The position numbers and the translations under genes were made by a program. A stretch of DNA of 64,000 bases from an uncultured Clostridium sp. Its GTDB lineage: Bacteria > Bacillota > Clostridia > TANB77 > CAG-508. The notes beneath the pieces are model-generated. The model was not told where the DNA came from, did no database searches, and worked only from the letters and a program-made list of their open reading frames with translations. This document shows, one piece after another, positions 1 to 7,294 of this stretch (the stretch's first letter is position 1; each line of letters begins with the position of its first letter). The DNA lies in contig CANBES010000003.1 in assembly GCA_947367845.1 (NCBI GenBank), positions 24,482-88,481 on the forward strand, in the 5' to 3' direction.

Positions 1-70
1 TCTCTAAACATGCTCTTATGCCATTTACATTCCATGATATTAATTTCATTTACATTCGTCCTTTCTTTTT

Positions 71-132
71 CCTGCCAACAGGGACGGACCTTCTTGGCAG
101 ATTCCTGCCAAAAAGGTCCGTCCCCATTGGCA
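71..132. repeat. REP-like repeat family R1, copy a
   Basis: An inverted repeat with arms GGGACGGACCTTCTTGGCAG and CTGCCAAAAAGGTCCGTCCC can fold into a long hairpin. The same element, with small changes, recurs near 3.9, 7.2, 9.9, 19.5 and 49.8 kb. It lies downstream of the 3D-domain gene and holds no gene. The rest of positions 1-219 shows nothing further apart from the terminator at 172-206. Confidence 0.85.
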
Positions 133-171
133 CGTTCTTATTTTACTATATTTTTTGACTATTGTCTAGTA

Positions 172-206
172 ACAAAAAACTCTCTTGCTTAAATGCTTGA
201 GAGTTT
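172..206 (-). terminator. Rho-independent terminator of the 3D-domain gene
   Basis: The arms AAACTCTC and GAGAGTTT form a stem just past the stop codon. On the minus strand the stem is followed by a T-rich tract. Confidence 0.7.
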
Positions 207-219
207 CTTATTATTTACA

Positions 220-1155
220 TTATTGTACTACACTTACTGGTAAGTATTTCACACCCCATTGTAGTGCAGCTGCGTGTGAGCTTACATATATGTCTATTTT
301 GTTTCCTGTTATTGCTCCACCTCTATCTTCTACTGTATAGATTTGTCCACCAATGTTTAATTTTGTTCCAAATGCGAAGTTTGATGGTGCTGCTACTGTT
401 CTTCCTGCTGTTGCTTGTGTTCCTGATGCTGTTCTTCCATTTGTTTTTCCACAACATTTTGCACATGAACAGTATGCTGTTATTTTATATGTTGTTCCAT
501 TTACTGGTACTGCTGCTGTTCTTTGTATCGTGCTTGATCTTGATGTTGTTTGTACTGTTTTTTGTACTTGTACTATTTTGTTTACTGGTTCTGCTATTAC
601 TTTTTCTGATAGTACTGTTCTTTCAATTTCCACGTCGTTTTGGATTTTTATTTTGTATGTTACTTCTTTTAATCCATTTTTTCCTTGTTTTAGTACTTTA
701 CTTGTTGTTCCTTGTTCTGTTGTTGTTGCATTTTTTGTAACTGTTTCATATGGTATTTCTACTTGTTCTGTTACTATTTTTTCAGTAATTGGTGCATAGT
801 TTTCTAGTATTTGTTCTAGTGTTGTTTGTACACCTTCTTCTGATATTTTTGCAATTTGAACTTCGTTGTATGTTTTATCTGTTATTTGTATGCTTTGACC
901 TGTTGTTATTTCTTGGTTTAGGTCTGGTATTGTTTTTTGATTTTCTTCTAGTACTATGTTGTTTTCTTCTAATATTTCTGATACTGTTGTCTTTCCTGTT
1001 AGTGTTGACATTTCGTATCCGTTTTGAAGGATGATTTTTACGTCTTTTAAGTTTGTGTTTACTGCCATAACTCCGATTCCTGATATTAAAATCATTATTA
1101 TGGTTACACATATTATTTTCATAATGGAAATTGAAGCTTTTTCTTCTCTTTTCAT
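220..1155 (-). CDS. YabE-like cell-wall protein (DUF348, G5, 3D domains)
   Basis: A 311-residue secreted or membrane-anchored protein, probably acting on peptidoglycan. A membrane segment or signal lies at about residues 12-32. A DUF348 ubiquitin-like domain follows (about 38-80), then a G5 domain (about 123-200), a Cys-rich stretch (YCSCAKCCGK) and a C-terminal 3D domain (about 222-311) with the VEDRGGAITGNKIDIY block. The 3D fold is shared with lytic transglycosylases (MltA type). Of the three aspartates that name the domain, two are clear (EDRGG and KIDIY); the third, usually in a DSH motif, is Ser here (VSSH). Start: ATG with AGGAGG about 10 bases upstream and a consensus promoter. Clostridial YabE/YocH-type proteins share this architecture; exact enzymatic activity is inferred. 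Confidence 0.85.
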   Translation of the reverse strand: MKREEKASISIMKIICVTIIMILISGIGVMAVNTNLKDVKIILQNGYEMSTLTGKTTVSEILEENNIVLEENQKTIPDLNQEITTGQSIQITDKTYNEVQIAKISEEGVQTTLEQILENYAPITEKIVTEQVEIPYETVTKNATTTEQGTTSKVLKQGKNGLKEVTYKIKIQNDVEIERTVLSEKVIAEPVNKIVQVQKTVQTTSRSSTIQRTAAVPVNGTTYKITAYCSCAKCCGKTNGRTASGTQATAGRTVAAPSNFAFGTKLNIGGQIYTVEDRGGAITGNKIDIYVSSHAAALQWGVKYLPVSVVQ

Positions 1156-1187
1156 ATTTTTTATTACCTCCTTTTGGCAACGTATTC

Positions 1188-1216
1188 ATTATACTATATT
1201 TTTTCTAATTTGTCAA
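1188..1216 (-). promoter_or_regulatory. Sigma-A promoter of the 3D-domain gene
   Basis: On the minus strand, TTGACA and TATAAT are separated by exactly 17 bases and lie about 35 bases upstream of the start codon. This is a perfect consensus. The rest of the 1156-1444 gap holds the lemA promoter and an inverted repeat. Confidence 0.85.
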
Positions 1217-1328
1217 ATTTTGCCGTTTCCTTACGCTTTCAGCGCTTAGAAACACATCATTTTTTCAAAATAATTTGTCCTTTTTGCTCGAATCACTTAT
1301 TTCCGTAGGCACTTACTATTATTATATG

Positions 1329-1407
1329 TTCTGATTTTTAAAATATTACTTTTTTAATTTTATTTTTTACGTTTTTTCTTGTATTAAAAATCAGAATATG
1401 TTATTAT
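1329..1407 (+). promoter_or_regulatory. lemA promoter overlapped by a 13-bp inverted repeat
   Basis: TTGTAT (1379-1384) and TATTAT (1402-1407) are separated by 17 bases, ahead of an AGGAGG ribosome site at 1429-1434. A perfect 13-bp inverted repeat, TTCTGATTTTTAA at 1329-1341 and its complement at 1384-1396, places its right arm in the promoter spacer. It could be an operator or form an upstream hairpin. No regulator is identified. Confidence 0.55.
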
Positions 1408-1444
1408 CTATTTGTATATTATAAGAATAGGAGGATTTATTATT

Positions 1445-1999
1445 ATGTTATGGATTATATTGGCTATTTTAGTTGTACTTATTATCGCTGTTATAGGAAT
1501 GTATAATGGTTTAGTACAATCTAAAATAAAAGTTGACAACGCTTGGAGTCAAATTGACGTTCAACTACAAAGAAGATTTGATTTAATTCCAAACTTTGTT
1601 GAAACTGTAAAAGGTTACATGGCACACGAAAAAGAAACTTTTGAAAAAATTGCTGCACTTAGAACTTCTTGGGCCAACACAAATAGCGTTTCTGAAAAAG
1701 CACAATTAGATAACGAACTATCAACATCATTAAAAACAATTATGGCCGTTTCTGAAAGCTACCCAGAACTAAAAGCAAATCAAAATTTCTCAGACTTATC
1801 TGAAGAATTAAGAAATACAGAAAATAAAATTTCTTTTTCAAGGCAATTTTACAATGACGCTGTAACTATGTACAACACAAAATTACAAGTATTTCCTTCT
1901 AACATTATCGCTGGAATGTTTAATTTCACAGCACGTGATTTATTTAAAGCTGAAAGTGATGAAGCTAGAAAAAATGTTAAAGTTGACTTTGGGAACTAA
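1445..1999 (+). CDS. lemA: LemA family membrane protein
   Basis: A 184-residue LemA protein: one N-terminal membrane helix (about residues 1-20), then an extracytoplasmic helical domain with the family signature around VDNAWSQIDVQLQRRFDLIP. The function is not well defined; LemA is often encoded beside M48 peptidases or TPM-domain proteins, as here with htpX directly downstream. The ATG at 1445 is chosen over the upstream TTG (1412) because AGGAGG lies 10 bases before it and the length fits the family. A hairpin between lemA and htpX may uncouple their expression. Confidence 0.9.
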   Translation: MLWIILAILVVLIIAVIGMYNGLVQSKIKVDNAWSQIDVQLQRRFDLIPNFVETVKGYMAHEKETFEKIAALRTSWANTNSVSEKAQLDNELSTSLKTIMAVSESYPELKANQNFSDLSEELRNTENKISFSRQFYNDAVTMYNTKLQVFPSNIIAGMFNFTARDLFKAESDEARKNVKVDFGN

Positions 2000-2007
2000 T
2001 GTCTAAT

Positions 2008-2068
2008 AGATGTGTCCCCGATGGACATTTTTGTCTGTCGGGGGCATTTCCAAAATTAAGGAGTGTCC
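2008..2068 (+). repeat. Hairpin in the lemA-htpX gap (divergent R1-like)
   Basis: The arms GTGTCCCCGATGGACA and TGTCTGTCGGGGGCA form a strong stem, followed by a partial copy (GTGTCCCCTTTGGCAA) of the R1 repeat tail. It lies between the lemA stop and the htpX ribosome site, so it could act as an attenuator or RNA-stability element. Confidence 0.6.
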
Positions 2069-2099
2069 CCTTTGGCAATAATGGAAAGGAATAATTTTT

Positions 2100-3011
2100 A
2101 TGTTTGAAAATGTTAAAAGAAACAAAATACAATCTGGAATAATTGTTAGTATATTTATATTAGTTATTACTCTGATAATATATTATGTATGTAATGCCTT
2201 AGATTTAGGAGTGCTTTCAATTGTGATTGCACTTACTGTGTCGATTGCATCTGCTTGGGGCTCTTACTATTATAGTGATAAAATTGTTTTGTCTATTAAT
2301 AGGGCAAGGCCTGCGACTAGAGAGGAAGATTTGAAGTTAGTAAATATTTTAGATGCTTTGATGATTTCTTCTGGTTTGACTACTAAGCCTAGACTTTATG
2401 TGGTAGATGATACTCAACCAAATGCGTTTGCTACTGGTAGAAATCCTGAAAACGCGGTTATTTGTGTTACTACTGGTCTTTTAGAAAAGTTAGATTATTA
2501 TGAATTAGAAGGTGTAATCGCTCACGAAATGAGCCATATTAAGAATTATGATATTTTACTTAGTTGTGTAGTTTCTGTTATGGTTGGCTTTATTGTAATG
2601 CTTTCTGATATGGTTTCTAGAATGCTTTTTTGGGGTAGTTCAAATAGCAAGCGTGATAGCGATAACAATAATGCAAATGGAATTTTGATGTTAATTGGAT
2701 TAATTTGCTTAATTCTTTCTCCTATTTTTGGTACTTTGATGCAGCTTGCCTTATCAAGAAAAAGAGAATTTTTAGCAGATAGTACAGCTATTGAATTTAC
2801 TCGTAATCCTGATGGTCTTATCTCTGCTTTACAAAAGCTTGAAAATGACCCTAACCAACTTGAAACTGCTAATAGTGCTACTGCTAGTATGTATATTGTT
2901 AATCCTTTTAGAAGTGATACTAAGGAAGGTAAGAAGAAAAAATCTTCTAGTCTTTGGTCTACTCATCCTAGTACTGAGGATAGAATTGAAGCTTTACGAA
3001 ATTTGAGATAA
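2100..3011 (+). CDS. htpX: M48 family zinc metalloprotease HtpX
   Basis: A 303-residue membrane protease for quality control of membrane proteins. Two N-terminal helices (about residues 12-30 and 36-58), the zinc site HEMSH (two His ligands and the catalytic Glu), two further helices after it, and a later Glu ligand in the KREFLADS segment match HtpX throughout. A ribosome site (GGAAAGG) lies just upstream of the ATG at 2100, and a terminator follows. The lemA-htpX pairing is recurrent in many bacteria and suggests co-operation at the membrane. Confidence 0.95.
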   Translation: MFENVKRNKIQSGIIVSIFILVITLIIYYVCNALDLGVLSIVIALTVSIASAWGSYYYSDKIVLSINRARPATREEDLKLVNILDALMISSGLTTKPRLYVVDDTQPNAFATGRNPENAVICVTTGLLEKLDYYELEGVIAHEMSHIKNYDILLSCVVSVMVGFIVMLSDMVSRMLFWGSSNSKRDSDNNNANGILMLIGLICLILSPIFGTLMQLALSRKREFLADSTAIEFTRNPDGLISALQKLENDPNQLETANSATASMYIVNPFRSDTKEGKKKKSSSLWSTHPSTEDRIEALRNLR

Positions 3012-3027
3012 ATTGTATTAAATATTT

Positions 3028-3065
3028 AAGCTAGAGTATATGTTATATATACCCTAGCTTTTTTA
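3028..3065 (+). terminator. Terminator of htpX
   Basis: The stem AAGCTAG/CTAGCTT with an AT-rich extension is followed by a T-run. It lies 17 bases after the htpX stop. Confidence 0.8.
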
Positions 3066-3084
3066 TGTTTGCTATTTCTTAATA

Positions 3085-3861
3085 TTATATTTCAAAAATT
3101 CTCATAGCGTTTTCATAAGTAATCTCTGCAACTTCTTCCAATGTAAGACCTTTAACATCTGCAATCTTTTTGGCCGTTAATTTGACATTCCTTGGGTCAT
3201 TTCTTCTACCTCTCAAAGGCTCTGGAGAAAGATATGGGCTGTCTGTCTCAATTAAGATTCTATCATTTGGCACAAGATTTATAATTTCATCTGCATTTTT
3301 TGAATTCTTAAATGTAACTGGTCCTGCAAAGGAAATATAAAATCCTAATTTTAAGGCTTCTTTGACTAGTTCTCTGTTTAGTGGGCAACAGTGAAAAATT
3401 CCTTTTTTGATAACTTCGTTTTGTTTCAATATTTCTATTGTGTCCATTACTGCTTCCCTTGTGTGTATAACTATTGGAAGTTCTAACTTATTTGCCATTT
3501 TTATTTGCTCTATGAAAGCTAGTCTTTGTAATTCTTTATTTTCTTTATTCCAATAATAGTCTAATCCTATTTCACCAACTGCAACTGTAAGATTATTTGT
3601 TTTTATTATTTGCTCAATTTCGACCAAATCTTTCCACAATTCATCTTCTGTTTGTGGAATGTCGTTTGGTGATATTCCGCATATTGGATACATAAATTTG
3701 TATTTTTCGCATAGTTCTATTGCCTTTTTTGAACTTTCTATACTGTATCCTGCTGTTATAAATTTCTCTATTTCGTTGCTGTGAATTTTTTCTATTAGTT
3801 CTTCTCTGTCTTCGTCGAACTTTTCGTCGTTTAGGTGTGCGTGACTGTCAAAAAATTTCAT
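3085..3861 (-). CDS. tatD: TatD family metal-dependent deoxyribonuclease
   Basis: A 258-residue TIM-barrel hydrolase of the TatD/YcfH family. The metal-binding DSHAHLN is at the N-terminus; GEIGLDYYW, HTREA, HCCPLNRE and ETDSPYLSP supply the other ligands in the expected order. Known relatives are 3'-5' DNA exonucleases or D-aminoacyl hydrolase-like enzymes. The reading frame stays open for another 36 codons upstream, but that part only translates two copies of the R1 repeat. The true start is the ATG at 3861, preceded by AGGAG. The gene lies next to acpS on the same strand, separated by the repeats. Confidence 0.93.
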   Translation of the reverse strand: MKFFDSHAHLNDEKFDEDREELIEKIHSNEIEKFITAGYSIESSKKAIELCEKYKFMYPICGISPNDIPQTEDELWKDLVEIEQIIKTNNLTVAVGEIGLDYYWNKENKELQRLAFIEQIKMANKLELPIVIHTREAVMDTIEILKQNEVIKKGIFHCCPLNRELVKEALKLGFYISFAGPVTFKNSKNADEIINLVPNDRILIETDSPYLSPEPLRGRRNDPRNVKLTAKKIADVKGLTLEEVAEITYENAMRIFEI

Positions 3862-3890
3862 TTTTCTCCTTCTATCTCTAATAATTTTCT

Positions 3891-3970
3891 CTCCTGCCAA
3901 AAAGGTCCGTCCCCAATGGCACTCTCCTGCCAAAAAGGTCCGTCCCCAATGGCACGTCCCCAATGGCATT
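3891..3970. repeat. R1 repeat, tandem copies between acpS and tatD
   Basis: Two direct copies of CCTGCCAAAAAGGTCCGTCC plus a third partial copy lie back to back. They fill the gap between acpS and tatD and create a spurious N-terminal extension in the tatD frame. Confidence 0.85.
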
Positions 3971-3972
3971 TT

Positions 3973-4347
3973 CTATTTAATTAAAATCGTCACATTTGCT
4001 GTTGCATAAGCTTGGCAATGTGATATACTCACATCCATGCTTTCTATGTCATTTAAGTCTAACCCTATTATTCTAAGCTCAGGCTTGCCTTGGTTGTTTA
4101 CAACTGTTTCTATATCTTTCCAACATATTTGATATTTGTCTTTTAGTTTAAAAGATATTGCTTTAAATGCGGCTTCTTTTACTGCAAACCTTGCTGCATA
4201 GCTTTGGTATTTTTGTACTTTTTTGCTTTCGCAATATTGTATTTCTTGTTTTGTGTATATCTTGTTTAGGAATTTTTCTCCTTGTTTTTCTATGTTTTCT
4301 TTTATTCTTTCTATTTCTATTATATCTGTTCCACAGGCTATTTTCAT
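3973..4347 (-). CDS. acpS: Holo-[acyl-carrier-protein] synthase
   Basis: A 124-residue phosphopantetheinyl transferase that moves 4'-phosphopantetheine from CoA to the serine of acyl carrier protein. The N-terminal GTDIIEIERI (metal-binding Asp) and the AARFAVKEAAFKA block (Glu and Lys of the active site) are typical, as is the length. The C-terminus carries the SISHCQAYATA strand. It lies next to tatD and follows the unknown membrane protein gene at a short spacing. Confidence 0.95.
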   Translation of the reverse strand: MKIACGTDIIEIERIKENIEKQGEKFLNKIYTKQEIQYCESKKVQKYQSYAARFAVKEAAFKAISFKLKDKYQICWKDIETVVNNQGKPELRIIGLDLNDIESMDVSISHCQAYATANVTILIK

Positions 4348-4358
4348 AAGAAATCTCC

Positions 4359-5601
4359 TTATTTCTTCATTAAAACAATAAAATTTATTATATTCAAAGC
4401 TAACGATGCACCTAGCATTATTGCAATAAAAATTATTAACTTTCTATTTTTCTCTACGTTCATATCTTTATACAAAACATCGTACTTGCTTTTCACTTCA
4501 ACGTACAACTTCTCTAATTCCAAAGTTTCCTTCATTTTTGAATCTAACTCTGTGCCAGTTTCGTCTTCAGTTATTTCTTGCACCCAAAGCTTCTTTGTAA
4601 AATTCGCAAATTGTTTTCTTGCTGAATTTACTTTTCTAGGATTTTTGAATTCTGCCTGCAATTTTTTTAAGTATATTTTTTTATACAAATTTAATATATA
4701 TGTATAAAGATATTGATTTTCGTATTCTGCTGGTAGTATTGTGTAGTTGTTCATTTCCGCACTTGATGATAACAGTGCTACTGATTGCTTTGTTAATGCC
4801 AATTTTGCATATTTCCATTTTGATAATGTTACTAATTTTTTTGCTTCAATTGTTTCTAAATTTACTTCTTTATCAGCTGGCAAAATGTTAGCATATTTTA
4901 CAAAGTGATGTTTTATCTTTTCAAATTCATTTGTAGCATTCCATGCTTCTTGGTCTACACATAAATATGAAAATGTTAAAAATCTTTCTACATTTATATC
5001 TAGTTCCATTGCATCAACATTTGAATCTGTAATGCTTTTCAGCAAATCTTTAAAGGTCTTTACGTCTGCAAAATCTCCTGTTTGCAAGCGAATATTATCA
5101 TATGAATCTAGTTTATTTCCGTCTTGGTTTATATCTCTAAATTTGTAATTGAAGTTTAATATGTTTGCAAAACTTGTCTCTTCTTCTACATTTGTTTTTA
5201 TCAAAACAAATCCTATTCCCGTCTTAAAGCATACAACTTCTATCTTTTGTATATTAAAGAATATTCCTTTGTTGTCGTCAACTTTTCCTTGGATATCTTT
5301 TTTCAAATTATATTCAAATATGTTACATGGATATTTGCTAAGTAGTGCTGCTCCGTGTTTCCACTGGCAATTCTCCAAGATTTTTTATTTTTTCGCTATT
5401 TAATCCAAAGCTTGAAAATAGGAATTCTCTTGCTTTTGGTAAAAAGTATTGGTACATTTTTAGATCTTTTTCTCTTTGAAATACTTTCAACTCAAAATTT
5501 TTGTCTTTTAACATTTTTTGTATGTATTTTTGGTATTTCCCTTCTTTTATTATAAAGGGATGTATAAAATATGTGTATTGATAGTTCGTCTTTAGTTCCA
5601 T
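4359..5601 (-). CDS. Conserved unknown tail-anchored protein, needs one +1 shift
   Basis: I do not recognise a characterised family. One 413-residue protein results if the ribosome shifts +1 at the CGG codon at 5353-5355: the first 82 codons (from the ATG at 5601, preceded by AAGGTG) end four codons after that CGG in the starting frame, and the second frame then runs on for 331 codons to the stop. The downstream frame has no good start of its own (only a TTG without a ribosome site). The protein is mostly soluble and Lys/Glu-rich with a C-terminal membrane helix (about the last 22 residues, FIAIMLGASLALNIINF). A helical stretch (KLYVEVKSKYDVLYKD) precedes the anchor. Without recoding it would be a pseudogene. 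Confidence 0.75.
5352..5355 (-). other. +1 recoding site CGGA (unknown gene)
   Basis: Frame 0 reads ACA CGG AGC AGC ACT ACT TAG. Skipping the C gives ACA GGA GCA GCA CTA CTT AGC and continues to the end of the protein. Confidence 0.8.
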
Positions 5602-5618
5602 TTTTATCACCTTTCTTA

Positions 5619-7148
5619 TTATAATTGATTATAATAGTTCATATTAAGGTCTTTTCCTAAGTGCCATCTTCCAACAAAATCAACTTTTAAATAATCGTCT
5701 AAATTGTATGTTGGTTCTTGTACAAGTTCTCCTTTTGCGTTTATTGCTCCCCATTTTCCGTCTTTCTTTACTGCTGCATATCCATATATATTTTGATTTC
5801 CTGCATCATCATATTTATAATCCACTACAACCTTTCCGTCTTTGTCTACAAATCCATATTTTCCGTCTTTTTTGCTTAAAAATAAAGTTGTTGTTGCAAA
5901 TATGTCAGCTTCTTTTCTTTCTTCAAATCTGAAATTGTAATATTTATATTCGTCATCTTGTCTTAGTTCAATATAACCTTTTTCTTCGTTTAAATCTGTT
6001 AATATCCCTGTTTGTTTTACTTGAAATTCGCTGTTTAAAATTTCATCATTGTATTCTTCGTCTTGAGCAATGTATAAATCTGCTTTTTCGTTATATGTTA
6101 TTGATAAATACTTGAATTCTACTTTTGTATTATTCTCCAAGTCTACTATTCCATATTTGTTGTCTTTTTTAGCAATTAGTATTCCAGTTTTTGCTTCTTT
6201 TAAGTCATCATATGCTGCTTCTATTGTTTTTTCGCCTGTTTGCTTCATAACTCCATGTTTATTTCCGTTTTTATAAATTACTCCATTTTCTGTATCTTTT
6301 AATATCCCTGTTATTTCGTCATATCCTTTGCTAAGCACTTCTGTTCCATCTTTTTTTACTAGCACTTGGCTATTTCCTTGTATCACAACATATAAGTCAT
6401 TTTTATAGACTTTTGTTACTCCATCATATTTCGCTTCTAAAATTTGATTATTTGAAAAATTTACTATTCCAAATTTTCCATTTTCATTTTTTACTATAAA
6501 TCCATCTTTATTGTCTTCTCCTAGGTCTTGAATATCTTGATATTGTGGCTCAATTATAATTTTTCCTTCATTGTCTGCAATTCCTGTTTTCTCATCTTTT
6601 ACTATTTTTAGTGAGTTTTTTACTTCTGGTTGTGCTATTATCTCGTCATATTCACATGGTAATAATTCTGTTCCATTTAAGTTGATTGTTCCGTATTTTT
6701 CACCTTTTTTTACTCTTAATACATTTTCTTCATACCATGCATTATTATTCTTGTCCATATTTTGAATTGCTTCTATCTGTTCATAATTCGTGAATATTTC
6801 TTCATTCTTGCTGTTTAGTGCTTTTGTTTTGTAAGTACCTGTTGTGTAGTCTACATCATATGTACAAATGAATACATCATTTTTACTGTTTGGAACCACT
6901 ATCATTTCTGCATATGCTGGATCTATTACATAACTGCCTGTTTCATCAATTACTCCCCATTTGTTGTCTTTGTATGCTGCAAAGTAGCTTTTGCTTGTTA
7001 TTCTTCCCTCTTCTTTGCTTTTGTCAAATATCCCTTTGACTACAAATATTGACATTATTAATACTACTATTGCTAGTATTACCGCTATTACTTTTTTTAT
7101 GTTTAGTTTAGGTTCTTCGTATCTTCTTCCCTTGTTTGACCTTGGCAT
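5619..7148 (-). CDS. WG-repeat (KWGF) protein, membrane-anchored
   Basis: A 509-residue protein with a basic N-terminus, one membrane helix (about residues 18-42) and then about ten WG beta-repeats such as DNKWGVIDETG, GEKYGTINLNG, NGKFGIVNF, GNKHGVMKQTG and DGKWGAINAKGE. WG repeats form beta-propeller-like ligand or protein binding surfaces; the molecular role is unknown. Start: ATG with AAGGAGTG upstream. It follows spoIIE on the same strand, separated by an R1 repeat. Confidence 0.88.
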   Translation of the reverse strand: MPRSNKGRRYEEPKLNIKKVIAVILAIVVLIMSIFVVKGIFDKSKEEGRITSKSYFAAYKDNKWGVIDETGSYVIDPAYAEMIVVPNSKNDVFICTYDVDYTTGTYKTKALNSKNEEIFTNYEQIEAIQNMDKNNNAWYEENVLRVKKGEKYGTINLNGTELLPCEYDEIIAQPEVKNSLKIVKDEKTGIADNEGKIIIEPQYQDIQDLGEDNKDGFIVKNENGKFGIVNFSNNQILEAKYDGVTKVYKNDLYVVIQGNSQVLVKKDGTEVLSKGYDEITGILKDTENGVIYKNGNKHGVMKQTGEKTIEAAYDDLKEAKTGILIAKKDNKYGIVDLENNTKVEFKYLSITYNEKADLYIAQDEEYNDEILNSEFQVKQTGILTDLNEEKGYIELRQDDEYKYYNFRFEERKEADIFATTTLFLSKKDGKYGFVDKDGKVVVDYKYDDAGNQNIYGYAAVKKDGKWGAINAKGELVQEPTYNLDDYLKVDFVGRWHLGKDLNMNYYNQL

Positions 7149-7211
7149 TTAATTCACTCCTTTTTACGCTTACACTATATCATATTTCGCTACTAATTGC
7201 AATTGGTTTTT

Positions 7212-7291
7212 GATGTTTTTGGGGACGGAGCAAAAAAACATCGATCCCCAATGGCAGAAACCTGCCAAAAAGGTCCGTCCCCTTTGGCAGG
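7212..7291. repeat. Composite R1 repeat between spoIIE and the WG gene
   Basis: A half of the longer GGGGACGGAGCAAAAA form is joined to a CCTGCCAAAAAGGTCCGTCC form. The element ends three bases before the spoIIE stop. Confidence 0.8.
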
Positions 7292-7294
7292 CTT

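Noticed and set aside
264..740. Plus-strand Leu/Phe/Val-rich open frames opposite most minus-strand genes
   Set aside because: Shadow frames caused by AT-rich codon bias; no ribosome sites and low-complexity composition.
3862..3969. N-terminal extension of tatD
   Set aside because: The extra 36 codons only translate R1 repeat copies; ATG with AGGAG lies at 3861.
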